DNA of 53,056 nt from Neorhizobium sp. SHOUNA12A (GTDB lineage: Bacteria; Pseudomonadota; Alphaproteobacteria; Rhizobiales; Rhizobiaceae). The notes below the pieces were generated by a model. The model worked only from the letters and a program-made list of their open reading frames with translations. It was not told the DNA's origin and did not search any database. The DNA is taken from NCBI RefSeq assembly GCF_023006505.1, contig NZ_JALBGV010000041.1, positions 1 to 53,056 of the forward strand, read 5' to 3'. Shown one piece after another: positions 26,874 through 34,026 of the stretch. A program made the position numbers and the translations under genes. Numbering within the stretch: the first letter of the stretch is position 1; every line of letters begins with the position of its first letter.

Positions 26874-28475
26874 ATGGCATTGGGCTTCATCAAACGCGTC
26901 TTCACCTTCGGCAAACCCGCCGAGGAGCCGGCACCCGATGCGGAAAAGCCGGCGGACGTCGCCGCCATCCAGGCGGAACTGGAGCCGAAGTCGCGCGACG
27001 AAGACCTACCGGTCTCGTCCGTCGATCCGGTTGCTCCGGCTGAGATCGAGACGGCCGGTGGGCCAGTTGCGGATGTGGCGGCTGGGGATGTCGAGCCGGC
27101 CGAGCCGGAGACTGCCGAAGAGGATGAGCCGGCGCTGCTTCCCGGGGTCGAGGGCGTGCCGGATATCGGCATGGTGCCGCTTTCGCTGCTGCAGGCGGAA
27201 GCAGAGGCAGAAGAAAAGGGCGTTGCATCTCCGGAGGCACCCCCCTCTGTCCTGCCGGACATCTCCCCCTCAAGGGGGGAGATCACGGATGAGCCGTCGG
27301 CTCCGGCGTCTGACATCGGCGATATGGACGCTGGTCCGGCTGCCACGGGTTCCGGATTCACTTTGGAGCAGGAAGCCCCCCGCGATTCGATCTCCCCCCT
27401 TGAGGGGGAGATGTCCGGCAGGACAGAGGGGGGTGTTCCTTCAGACGAAGAGGTTCCCGCTCCAAGTGAAGCGCCTCGCCCCGAACCTACCCTCCCCAAA
27501 GGTTTCTCCACCGCCCGCCCGGCCCCCGCGCCCGAACCGATCGCCCCCCAGCCGAAACTCACCTGGTTCCAGCGCCTGCGCGCCGGCCTTTCCCGCACGT
27601 CGTCGCAGCTCACCGGCCAGATCAGTGCGCTCTTTACCAAGCGCAAGCTGGACGAGGACACGCTGGAACAGCTCGAAGACCTGCTGATCCAGGCCGATCT
27701 CGGCGTCGAGACCGCCATGCGGGTCACCGGTGCGCTGTCGTCGGAGCGTTACGGCAAGGACGTGACCGGCGAGGACGTGTCACGGATCATGGCCGCCGAG
27801 ATCACCAGGGTTCTGGCCCCCGTCGCCAAACCGCTGGCGCTCGATCTCAATCACAAGCCGCATGTCATCCTCGTCGTCGGCGTCAACGGCACTGGCAAGA
27901 CCACGACGATCGGCAAGCTTGCCGCAAAACTCTCCGGCTCCGGCCTCAAGGTCATGCTCGCCGCCGGCGACACGTTTCGCGCGGCCGCCATCGAGCAGCT
28001 GAAGATCTGGGCGGACCGCACCGGTTCGACCTTCATCGGCACCAGGCTCGGCGCCGATGCCGCAGGGCTTGCCTATGACGCCTACGAGCAGGCGCGCGCC
28101 AACAAATCGGATGTGCTGATCATCGATACCGCCGGCCGGCTGCAGAACCGCACCGAGCTGATGGCCGAGCTCGAAAAGATCGTCCGCGTGCTTGGCAAGC
28201 TCGATCCCGACGCTCCGCACACCGTGCTGCAGACGTTGGATGCCACGACCGGCCAGAACGCCATGAACCAGGTCGAGATTTTCCGGAACGTTGCGGGGGT
28301 CAGCGGGCTTATCATGACGAAGCTCGACGGCACGGCGCGCGGCGGCATTCTGGTGGCGATCGCCGCCAAGCATAAGCTGCCGGTCTATTTCATAGGCGTT
28401 GGCGAGGGTGTCGACGATCTCGAACCCTTCGAGGCGCAGGATTTTGCCCGCGCCATTGCCGGGATTGCCCATTGA
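26874..28475 (+). CDS. ftsY: Signal recognition particle receptor FtsY
   Basis: A 533-residue SRP receptor GTPase that docks Ffh-ribosome complexes at the membrane. It has a long acidic A domain (residues 15-225, rich in Glu, Pro and Ala), then the N domain ([20 protein letters not shown]). The G domain has [17 protein letters not shown] (about 333-349), [25 protein letters not shown] and [10 protein letters not shown], ending [12 protein letters not shown]. Residues about 122-187 are encoded by a repeat element with 47-bp inverted ends and give peptides such as [14 protein letters not shown]. The reading frame is intact through it. The N-terminal amphipathic start [13 protein letters not shown] fits membrane targeting. 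Confidence 0.97.
   Translation: MALGFIKRVFTFGKPAEEPAPDAEKPADVAAIQAELEPKSRDEDLPVSSVDPVAPAEIETAGGPVADVAAGDVEPAEPETAEEDEPALLPGVEGVPDIGMVPLSLLQAEAEAEEKGVASPEAPPSVLPDISPSRGEITDEPSAPASDIGDMDAGPAATGSGFTLEQEAPRDSISPLEGEMSGRTEGGVPSDEEVPAPSEAPRPEPTLPKGFSTARPAPAPEPIAPQPKLTWFQRLRAGLSRTSSQLTGQISALFTKRKLDEDTLEQLEDLLIQADLGVETAMRVTGALSSERYGKDVTGEDVSRIMAAEITRVLAPVAKPLALDLNHKPHVILVVGVNGTGKTTTIGKLAAKLSGSGLKVMLAAGDTFRAAAIEQLKIWADRTGSTFIGTRLGADAAGLAYDAYEQARANKSDVLIIDTAGRLQNRTELMAELEKIVRVLGKLDPDAPHTVLQTLDATTGQNAMNQVEIFRNVAGVSGLIMTKLDGTARGGILVAIAAKHKLPVYFIGVGEGVDDLEPFEAQDFARAIAGIAH
27238..27435. repeat. RIME-like element inserted in frame within ftsY
   Basis: Perfect 47-bp inverted ends (27238-27284 and 27389-27435) flank a 104-bp centre, 198 bp in all, exactly 66 codons. 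The ends include CCTCTGTCCTGCCGGACAT and CCCCTCAAGGGGG. Relatives at 32728-32757 and 33065-33095 share the CCCTCTG-CCTGCCGG core. It lies in the poorly conserved acidic domain, where extra residues are tolerated. Confidence 0.85.
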
Positions 28476-28539
28476 TGCCACAAATCTGCCTTGGCACTCG
28501 CGCAGGGCCAAGGCAGGACGAAGCAGGTTTGACCAATAT

Positions 28540-29223
28540 ATGAAATTCGAAAGCGATACGACGCCCACCGCCGCCGACCGGCACCATCCGATGCTGAAGC
28601 TCTCGCTCGAGCTGGGGCCGCTGCTCGTCTTCTTCTTCGCCAATCTGCGCGGGGAATGGCTTGCCGCGACCTTCCCGTGGCTTTCGGTGCTCGGTGGTCC
28701 GCTGTTCATCGCCAGCGGCCTGTTCATGGTCGCGACGGTCATTTCGCTCGTCGTCTCGAAGGTCGTTCTCGGGCATCTGCCCATGATGCCCTTCATTTCC
28801 GGCATCGTTGTCCTCGTTTTCGGCGGGCTCGGCATCTGGCTGCAGGACGAGCTGTTCTTCAAGATGAAGCCGACCATCATCAACACGCTGTTCGGCGTCG
28901 TGCTGCTCGGCGGCCTGCTGTTCGGCAAATCGCTTCTCGGCTATGTGTTCAATGCGGCCTTCCAGCTCGATGATGCCGGCTGGCGCAAGCTGACCATCCG
29001 CTGGGGCGTGTTCTTCCTGTTCCTCGCGGTCCTCAACGAAATCGTCTGGCGCGGCGCGAACGCCTATTACCTGCCCGACGCCAAGGCGGCGGATAACTTC
29101 TGGGTGGCCTTCAAGGTCTGGGGTACGATGCCGATCACGCTGATCTTCACCATGACGCAGATGCCGCTGATCATGCGCCACACGATCCAGGAGCCGGCCG
29201 GCAACGCCGAGGCCGAAAAGTGA
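28540..29223 (+). CDS. yciB: Inner-membrane septation protein A family (YciB/IspZ)
   Basis: A 227-residue membrane protein with about six hydrophobic segments. The family pattern is clear: [40 protein letters not shown], then GKSLLGYVF and LNEIVWR. Members are linked to cell-envelope integrity and intracellular spread in Shigella, but their biochemical role is unsettled. The frame is open to 28399 across the ftsY end; ATG 28540 yields the usual N-terminus, though its ribosome site is weak. The following DUF2585 gene overlaps its stop by four bases. Confidence 0.9.
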   Translation: MKFESDTTPTAADRHHPMLKLSLELGPLLVFFFANLRGEWLAATFPWLSVLGGPLFIASGLFMVATVISLVVSKVVLGHLPMMPFISGIVVLVFGGLGIWLQDELFFKMKPTIINTLFGVVLLGGLLFGKSLLGYVFNAAFQLDDAGWRKLTIRWGVFFLFLAVLNEIVWRGANAYYLPDAKAADNFWVAFKVWGTMPITLIFTMTQMPLIMRHTIQEPAGNAEAEK

Positions 29224-29807
29224 CGGCGGCGGAATTCTCCCCATCGAGTTCGTCCTCCAAGCGCTGGTTTCTCGCCGCGCTCATCCTCTTTCTGCTCCAG
29301 ATCGCCATTCTCTACGCGATCGGCCGCATCCCGATCTGCGAATGCGGTTATGTGAAGTTTTGGGAAGGCGGGGTGAATACCAGCGGCAATTCTCAGCACC
29401 TCTCCGACTGGTACACGCCGTCGCATATCATCCACGGCTTCCTGTTCTATGGTCTCTGCTGGCTGATCCTGCGCCGTGCGCCGCTGGCGGCCCGGCTTTC
29501 GCTGGCCATCCTGATCGAGGCTGCCTGGGAGATTGCCGAAAATTCCCCGCTGATCATCGATCGCTACCGCACGGCGACCATGGCGCTCGGTTATACCGGC
29601 GACAGCATCCTCAATTCGGCGATGGACACGGTGTTCATGGTGCTCGGCTTCTTCGCCGCCTCGCGCCTGCCGGTCTGGCTGACGGTCGCCATCGCCATCT
29701 TCTTCGAGCTGGCGACCGGCTACATCATCCGCGACAACCTGACGCTCAACGTGCTGATGCTCGTCTGGCCGGTCGATGCGGTGCGGGTGTGGCAGGGTGG
29801 GCTGTAG
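29220..29807 (+). CDS. DUF2585 / UPF0314 membrane protein
   Basis: A 195-residue predicted membrane protein with about five hydrophobic segments and a conserved central part [38 protein letters not shown] and [18 protein letters not shown]. This family is restricted to alphaproteobacteria and has no known function. It starts at GTG 29220, overlapping the yciB stop (GTGA), so both are translated from one mRNA. The conserved His, Asp and Glu residues near membrane segments hint at a lipid- or metal-linked enzyme, but that is speculation. Repeat DNA follows. Confidence 0.85.
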   Translation: MTAAEFSPSSSSSKRWFLAALILFLLQIAILYAIGRIPICECGYVKFWEGGVNTSGNSQHLSDWYTPSHIIHGFLFYGLCWLILRRAPLAARLSLAILIEAAWEIAENSPLIIDRYRTATMALGYTGDSILNSAMDTVFMVLGFFAASRLPVWLTVAIAIFFELATGYIIRDNLTLNVLMLVWPVDAVRVWQGGL

Positions 29808-29829
29808 CGCGGGACGGGAAAGATGAAGA

Positions 29830-30021
29830 CCCCTCCCGGCCTGCCGGCCACCCTCCCCACAAGGGGGAGGGAGACCAAGCCGTTAAGTCACTGCCGGGTT
29901 ATGATATCCCTTTTGAAATGTAACTATTCCCTCATCTGAGAGGTCCGTACTGATGGGGCGATGAGCACGCGGCATATCTCCCTCCCCCTTGTGGGGAGGG
30001 TGCCCGGCAGGGCGGGAGGGG
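29830..30021. repeat. RIME-like composite element downstream of DUF2585
   Basis: Arms of about 43 bp at 29830-29872 and 29979-30021 are inverted near-copies; both include the exact stretch ACCCTCCCCACAAGGGGGAG or its complement. The centre is 106 bp. Size and layout match the element inside ftsY, although the arm sequences belong to a different subgroup, also seen in the ccm spacer at 32920-33017. Confidence 0.85.
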
Positions 30022-30117
30022 CTCTCGCCGGGGATCATTTCCACCGGCCATGAAAAATACTTCAACCGCATCAATGCGTTGGCGGACATTCACTTCCCCT
30101 TCCATCCGCCTCTCGAG

Positions 30118-30316
30118 CCCATCCGATAATCGCCCCGTCATCGGATGGGAAACCGGGTTCGCGAACCGGCCTCCTCATCCAAGGGTTCTCGGACCCCGGT
30201 TTCCGGTGATGGCTGCAAAGGTGGGTAGCGAGGCCTGGCAATCCTCGAAAGACCACCGAAACAGTCGGGGCAGGCACGAATATCTACTTCCCACATACCC
30301 GATACCGCCTGCCCCG
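30118..30316. other. Hairpin-rich non-coding segment
   Basis: This segment is part of a 598-bp stretch without a gene (29808-30405). Four stem-loops follow each other: CCCATCCGAT/ATCGGATGGG (30118-30149, perfect 10 bp); CCGGGTTCGCGAACCGG (30153-30169); a two-step stem GGTGG/CCACC with CGAGG/CCTCG inside (30220-30257); and CGGGGCAGGC/GCCTGCCCCG (30266-30316). It does not match tRNA, tmRNA, RNase P RNA or SRP RNA core motifs that I know. It could be a small RNA or another mosaic repeat. Short frames on both strands have no recognisable product. Confidence 0.4.
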
Positions 30317-30320
30317 TTCC

Positions 30321-30357
30321 CAAACCAAAACCGCGCCGGACAAGAGGTCCCGCGCGG
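30321..30357 (-). terminator. Terminator of the ccm operon
   Basis: Read on the minus strand: CCGCGC plus GGAC pair with GTCC plus GCGCGG (30331-30357, one C-C mismatch), followed by TTTTGGTTTGG. It lies 48 bp after the ccmG stop. Confidence 0.75.
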
Positions 30358-30405
30358 CCAAAGGTGCTTCTTCCAAATTCGCCATCGGCCACAACGCAGG
30401 GGGCG

Positions 30406-31008
30406 CTAACTTCCCGCGGACGCCTTTTCGATCGCAGGCATGAGGTCCTGCGTCAGGCTGCGCTCGTCGAAGGGGCCGACCTTCTTGTAAAGGATCGTGC
30501 CGTCGGGCGCGACCAGATAACTTTCCGGAATGCCGTAGACGCCCCAGTCGATCGCCGCCTTGCCGTTCGGATCGACACCGATCGCCTTGTAAGGGTTGCC
30601 GAGTTCGCCGAGGAAACGCAGCGCGTTGTCGTTGCGGTCCTTGTAGTTGATCCCGACGATGGTGAGCCGGCTGTCGTTCGCCAGTTCCTTCAGGATCGGG
30701 TGTTCCTGCCGGCAGGGCACGCACCAGGAGGCGAAGACGTTGACCAGCGTCAGCTTGCCGGCGATCGCCGCGGTCGTCAGCGCCGCGGTGTTTGAGCCTT
30801 CCAGCGGCGGCAACGCCAGCGATGGCGCCTTTTTGCCGATCAGGGCGGAGGGGATGGCCGAGACGTCGCGGCCGTTGACGTCCTGGTCGTAGAGCATCTT
30901 GCCGGCGACCGCTGCAAAGCCGAGAAAAATCGCCAGCGGGATCAGCGGCAGCGCATAACGCGCCAGGCTTTTGCGCGCGGGAGGCTGATTTTCGGTCTCG
31001 ATGCTCAT
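30406..31008 (-). CDS. ccmG: Cytochrome c maturation thioredoxin CcmG (DsbE/CycY)
   Basis: A 200-residue membrane-anchored thioredoxin-like protein that reduces apocytochrome c in the periplasm. It has one N-terminal membrane segment (YALPLIPLAIFLGFAAVAG), then the thioredoxin fold with the active site WCVPC (C96, C99), the family's GINYKDRNDNA and the cis-Pro loop YGIPESYLVAPDG. Its start overlaps the ccmD stop by four bases. It is the last gene of a ccmA-B-C-D-G set; ccmE, F and H are not in the window. Confidence 0.95.
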   Translation of the reverse strand: MSIETENQPPARKSLARYALPLIPLAIFLGFAAVAGKMLYDQDVNGRDVSAIPSALIGKKAPSLALPPLEGSNTAALTTAAIAGKLTLVNVFASWCVPCRQEHPILKELANDSRLTIVGINYKDRNDNALRFLGELGNPYKAIGVDPNGKAAIDWGVYGIPESYLVAPDGTILYKKVGPFDERSLTQDLMPAIEKASAGS

Positions 31009-31175
31009 GCCGCGTCATCCTTTGCCTGGGCGGAGCGGCGGCGGATGCCGGAGGCTTCGAGCTCGGCCAGTTCCTGCCTGCGGGCGCGGCCGTCGAGCCA
31101 GGTCCAGCCGATCAGACAGAGGATGACGATGGCCGAAACGGCATAGGACATGGCGATGTAGAAGGTATGGCTCAT
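31005..31175 (-). CDS. ccmD: Heme exporter protein CcmD
   Basis: A 56-residue gene too short for routine listing. It encodes one membrane segment (YIAMSYAVSAIVILCLIGWT) followed by a positively charged cytoplasmic tail with ARRQELAELEASGIRRRS. The FYIAMSYA start and the LEASGIRRR end fit CcmD, which helps release holo-CcmE from CcmC. It starts 4 bp after the ccmC stop and its stop overlaps ccmG (ATGA). Confidence 0.9.
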   Translation of the reverse strand: MSHTFYIAMSYAVSAIVILCLIGWTWLDGRARRQELAELEASGIRRRSAQAKDDAA

Positions 31176-31179
31176 GGTC

Positions 31180-31950
31180 TCACGCTTCCGAGCCGGTTAC
31201 ATGGCCGGCCATCCGCGCGGCCATCCGCCGCTGGGCGGCGACGCGGCGGCGCCAGATTTCGTTGCGCATCGCCATTGTGTGCAGAGTGAAGAACAGCATG
31301 GTGAAGGCGATCGCCATGATCAGCAGCGGCCAGAGGAATTCCTGGTCGATTGTCGGGCCGCCCATGCGGATGACGCTGGCTGGCTGGTGCAGCGTGTTCC
31401 ACCAGTCGACCGAGAATTTTATGATCGGGATGTTGACGAAACCGACGAGGATCAGCACGGCGGAGACGCGGGCCGCCCGCGACGGATCGTCCATGGCGCG
31501 GTTGAGCGCGATCAGGCCGAGATACATCAGGAATAGCACGAAGACCGAGGTCAGCCGGGCATCCCAGACCCACCACGTGCCCCACATCGGCTTGCCCCAG
31601 AGCGAGCCGGTGGCGAGCGCGATCAGCGTGAAGGCGGCGCCGAGCGGGGCTGCCGCCTTGTGGCTGACGTCGGCGAGCGTGTGGCGCCAGACCAGCGTGC
31701 CGATCGCGGAAACGGCCATCACCGTGTAGCACATCATCGACAGCCAGGCGGCTGGTACATGCACGTACATGATACGCACCGTCGCGCCCTGCTGGTAATC
31801 ACCTTCCGTCGTGAAGCTCAGATAGAGCCCGATCGCGAAGAGCATCACAGTCGCCGCCGCCATCCACGGCAGGATGCGGGCCGCCAGCGCCAGAAATCGC
31901 GTCGGGTTGGCCAGGTCGCTGAACTTGCTGATGGCGAGGCTTTCGGTCAT
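31180..31950 (-). CDS. ccmC: Heme exporter protein CcmC
   Basis: A 256-residue six-helix membrane protein of the heme-handling family. The tryptophan-rich WWD motif is visible (MWGTWWVWDARLTS, about residues 126-139), as are conserved periplasmic His residues in YVHVPAAWLSM and NTLHQPASV. CcmC attaches heme to CcmE. ATG 31950 is chosen; a GTG six bases upstream is possible. An 89-bp gap separates it from ccmB; the start of ccmD is 4 bp after its stop. Confidence 0.95.
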   Translation of the reverse strand: MTESLAISKFSDLANPTRFLALAARILPWMAAATVMLFAIGLYLSFTTEGDYQQGATVRIMYVHVPAAWLSMMCYTVMAVSAIGTLVWRHTLADVSHKAAAPLGAAFTLIALATGSLWGKPMWGTWWVWDARLTSVFVLFLMYLGLIALNRAMDDPSRAARVSAVLILVGFVNIPIIKFSVDWWNTLHQPASVIRMGGPTIDQEFLWPLLIMAIAFTMLFFTLHTMAMRNEIWRRRVAAQRRMAARMAGHVTGSEA

Positions 31951-32039
31951 GGGCACTTTCTAATATGCGCGCGGAAAAATCAGCTTGATCCTGGTCAATT
32001 CGCTGGTCGTCGATCCGACCCCGTTTAATCCGATTCTAG

Positions 32040-32699
32040 TCAATCGCCGGCATTGCGCAACGCCAGTGCCGCGCCGAGCGGACCGAGGACGGCAAAAAAC
32101 ATCGTGATCGCCACCAATATCAAGAAAGGCGGCATAAACGGGGCGGGATCCTCGACCGCCGCATAGGAAGCGCTGACCCCGAAGATCAGCACGGGGATCG
32201 CTAGCGGCAGGACGAGGATCGACACCAGCAGCCCGCCGCGCGGCAGGGCGACCGCGACCGCCGCGCCGACCGCACCGATGAAGGTCAGTGCCGGCGTGCC
32301 GACCAGGAGCGTCAGCATGGTGGCGCCGATCGCCACCTCGTCCATGTTCATGAACAGGCCGAGCAGCGGCGATGCGATCACCAGCGGCAGGCCGTTGCCG
32401 AGCCAGTGGGCGAGGCATTTGACCAGCACGGTCAGCACCAGCGGGTGTTCCTGCATCAGCAGCAGGTCCAGCGAGCCATCCTCGCGCTCGGTCTGGAACA
32501 GGCGGTCGAGGCCGAGCAGGGCCGACAGCAGCGCCCCGATCCAGACGATCGCGGGGCCGATGCGGGAGAGGAGGTTGAGGTCGGGGCCAACGCCGAAGGG
32601 GATGACGGCGACGACGGTCATGAAGAAGAGGACGCCGATCAGCGCTCCACCGCCGGCACGGACCGAGAGTTTGAGGTCGCGGAGGAGGAGGGCGGTCAT
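32040..32699 (-). CDS. ccmB: Heme exporter subunit CcmB
   Basis: A 219-residue ABC-type membrane subunit with about six hydrophobic segments and the CcmB signatures LDRLFQTEREDGSLDLLLMQ and PLVIASPLLGLF. With CcmA it uses ATP to free holo-CcmE from CcmCD. In most rhizobia ccmB follows ccmA closely; here 412 bp of repeat DNA separate the two, which may affect cotranscription. The start ATG at 32699 follows this repeat region. Confidence 0.95.
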   Translation of the reverse strand: MTALLLRDLKLSVRAGGGALIGVLFFMTVVAVIPFGVGPDLNLLSRIGPAIVWIGALLSALLGLDRLFQTEREDGSLDLLLMQEHPLVLTVLVKCLAHWLGNGLPLVIASPLLGLFMNMDEVAIGATMLTLLVGTPALTFIGAVGAAVAVALPRGGLLVSILVLPLAIPVLIFGVSASYAAVEDPAPFMPPFLILVAITMFFAVLGPLGAALALRNAGD

Positions 32700-33111
32700 A
32701 GTGGGAGGCCTTGCGTTTGGGGCTTACCCCCCTCTGCCCTGCCGGGCATCTCCCCCAACTCAGTTCCCGTCATCCTCGGGCTTGACCCGAGGATCCCCTT
32801 TTTGTGCCGGAAGGCGTCGATCCGGTCCGACCGGTACAGTTCGGAGGCCTGGATCCTCGGGTCAAGCCCGAGGATGACGGCGAGAGGGCGGCGGATGACG
32901 GCGGGTGTAAGGGTGCGAGGAGCCCCTCCCCCTTGTGGGGAGGGGTTGGGGAGGGGTTTTCTGTCTCCATAAGACCCCTCCCGCCTGCCGGCCACCCTCC
33001 CCACAAGGGGGAGGGTTAAGAGTGCAGCACCGTTCCAGGCCCCATACACCATAGCCATTCCCTTGCGGTGGGGGCCGGCAGGGCAGAGGGGGGTAATGCA
33101 GGGCAGGACGG
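32700..33111. repeat. Mosaic of RIME-like and palindromic repeats between ccmA and ccmB
   Basis: No gene is seen in these 412 bp. From left to right: a half element with CCCTCTGCCCTGCCGGGCAT (32731-32750); an inverted pair of the CCTCGGGCTTGACCCGAGG repeat (32768-32796 and 32849-32879); a CCCTCCCCCTTGTGGGGAGG hairpin (32925-32944); an arm containing ACCCTCCCCACAAGGGGGAG (32994-33013); and a half element CCGGCAGGGCAGAGGGGGG (33073-33091). It looks like successive insertions into one site. Confidence 0.85.
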
Positions 33112-33756
33112 TCACCATCTCTCCTCTCCCACACCCGCAAACCCCGTCATCTGCAGTTCCCTTGCATTCTCCAGCCCCAGCGGCTGATGGGTCGCCGCCA
33201 GCACGATACCGCCGGCCGCCAGATGCGCATTGATCAGCCCCGTGAACGCCCCCTCCGCATTCACATCCAGCGCGGCCGTCGGTTCATCGAGGATCCAGAC
33301 CGGGCGATAAGCGACGAGCAGTTTTGCAAACGCCATGCGGCGCTGCTGGCCGGCGGAGAGGTAACCGAAGGGCAGGTGCAGGATGCCGCCGAGGCCGACG
33401 GTTTCGGCGGCCTCGGCCGGAGAGATACCTTTGCCGCCATCCACGTCGCCAAAGAAGCTCTTCCAGAAGGCAAGGTTCTCGGCAACCGTCAACTCCGCCT
33501 TCATCGCGTTGCGGTGGCCAAGATAATGGCAGGCTTCGGCGGCGCGCATTCCTGATTCGGAACTTTCGGATGTCCACACGACGCGGCCGGTTTCCGGATG
33601 CAGCAATCCGGCCACGACGCGCAGCAGCGTCGATTTTCCCGATCCGTTGCGGCCGGTCAGGACGAGGCTTTCGCCGGCTCCGAGGTCAAAGGAGATATCC
33701 GTGAAAATCAGGTCTTCGCCGCGTCTTGCGCTCAAGTTTTCGGCCAAAAGCCGCAT
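33112..33756 (-). CDS. ccmA: Heme exporter ATPase CcmA
   Basis: A 214-residue ABC ATPase of the cytochrome c maturation system. The Walker A motif is GRNGSGKST (35-43), the signature YLSAGQQRRMAFAKLL and Walker B VWILDEPTAALD. ATG 33756 gives MRLLAENLSARRGED and has AAGG 9 bp upstream; earlier in-frame starts (33771, 33786) are less likely. It is divergent from acnA across 270 bp containing two palindromes, and first in the ccm set. Confidence 0.95.
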   Translation of the reverse strand: MRLLAENLSARRGEDLIFTDISFDLGAGESLVLTGRNGSGKSTLLRVVAGLLHPETGRVVWTSESSESGMRAAEACHYLGHRNAMKAELTVAENLAFWKSFFGDVDGGKGISPAEAAETVGLGGILHLPFGYLSAGQQRRMAFAKLLVAYRPVWILDEPTAALDVNAEGAFTGLINAHLAAGGIVLAATHQPLGLENARELQMTGFAGVGEERW

Positions 33757-33791
33757 GCTGGAGACCTTCATTAAGATTTTAATCATCGCGA

Positions 33792-33854
33792 TCCGAAAAT
33801 TTATTCGGAATGGGCGCCAAGCGTCTGGAACCCTTCTTAGAAATTATCTATAAG
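33792..33854. promoter_or_regulatory. Palindromes in the ccmA-acnA divergent region
   Basis: TCCGAA/TTCGGA (33792-33797 and 33804-33809) is an exact 6-bp inverted repeat. CTTAGAAATTATCTATAAG (33836-33854) is a 19-bp palindrome with four mismatching positions and a mismatched centre. The latter resembles the iron control element bound by Irr (TTAGAA ... TTCTAA type). Both are candidates for operators of ccmA and acnA; the match to Irr is weak. Confidence 0.35.
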
Positions 33855-34026
33855 CACTGCAACCACGCCAGCGGCCGGCGTGATTTCAATCTTCCGCCGA
33901 ACTTGAAGATCCCAAAAAATCTTCTCGTGCGGACAGCGGAAATGGTCGTACCCGCATCCTGATGTGCATGAAGTGCATAGGCGTCCGCACGCGCGTGTTG
34001 GCTCTTTAATCAGCGGGGTTTATTCC

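Noticed and set aside
30023..30405. tRNA, SRP RNA, tmRNA or RNase P RNA in the hairpin-rich gap
   Set aside because: The conserved cores of these RNAs were looked for on both strands and not seen.
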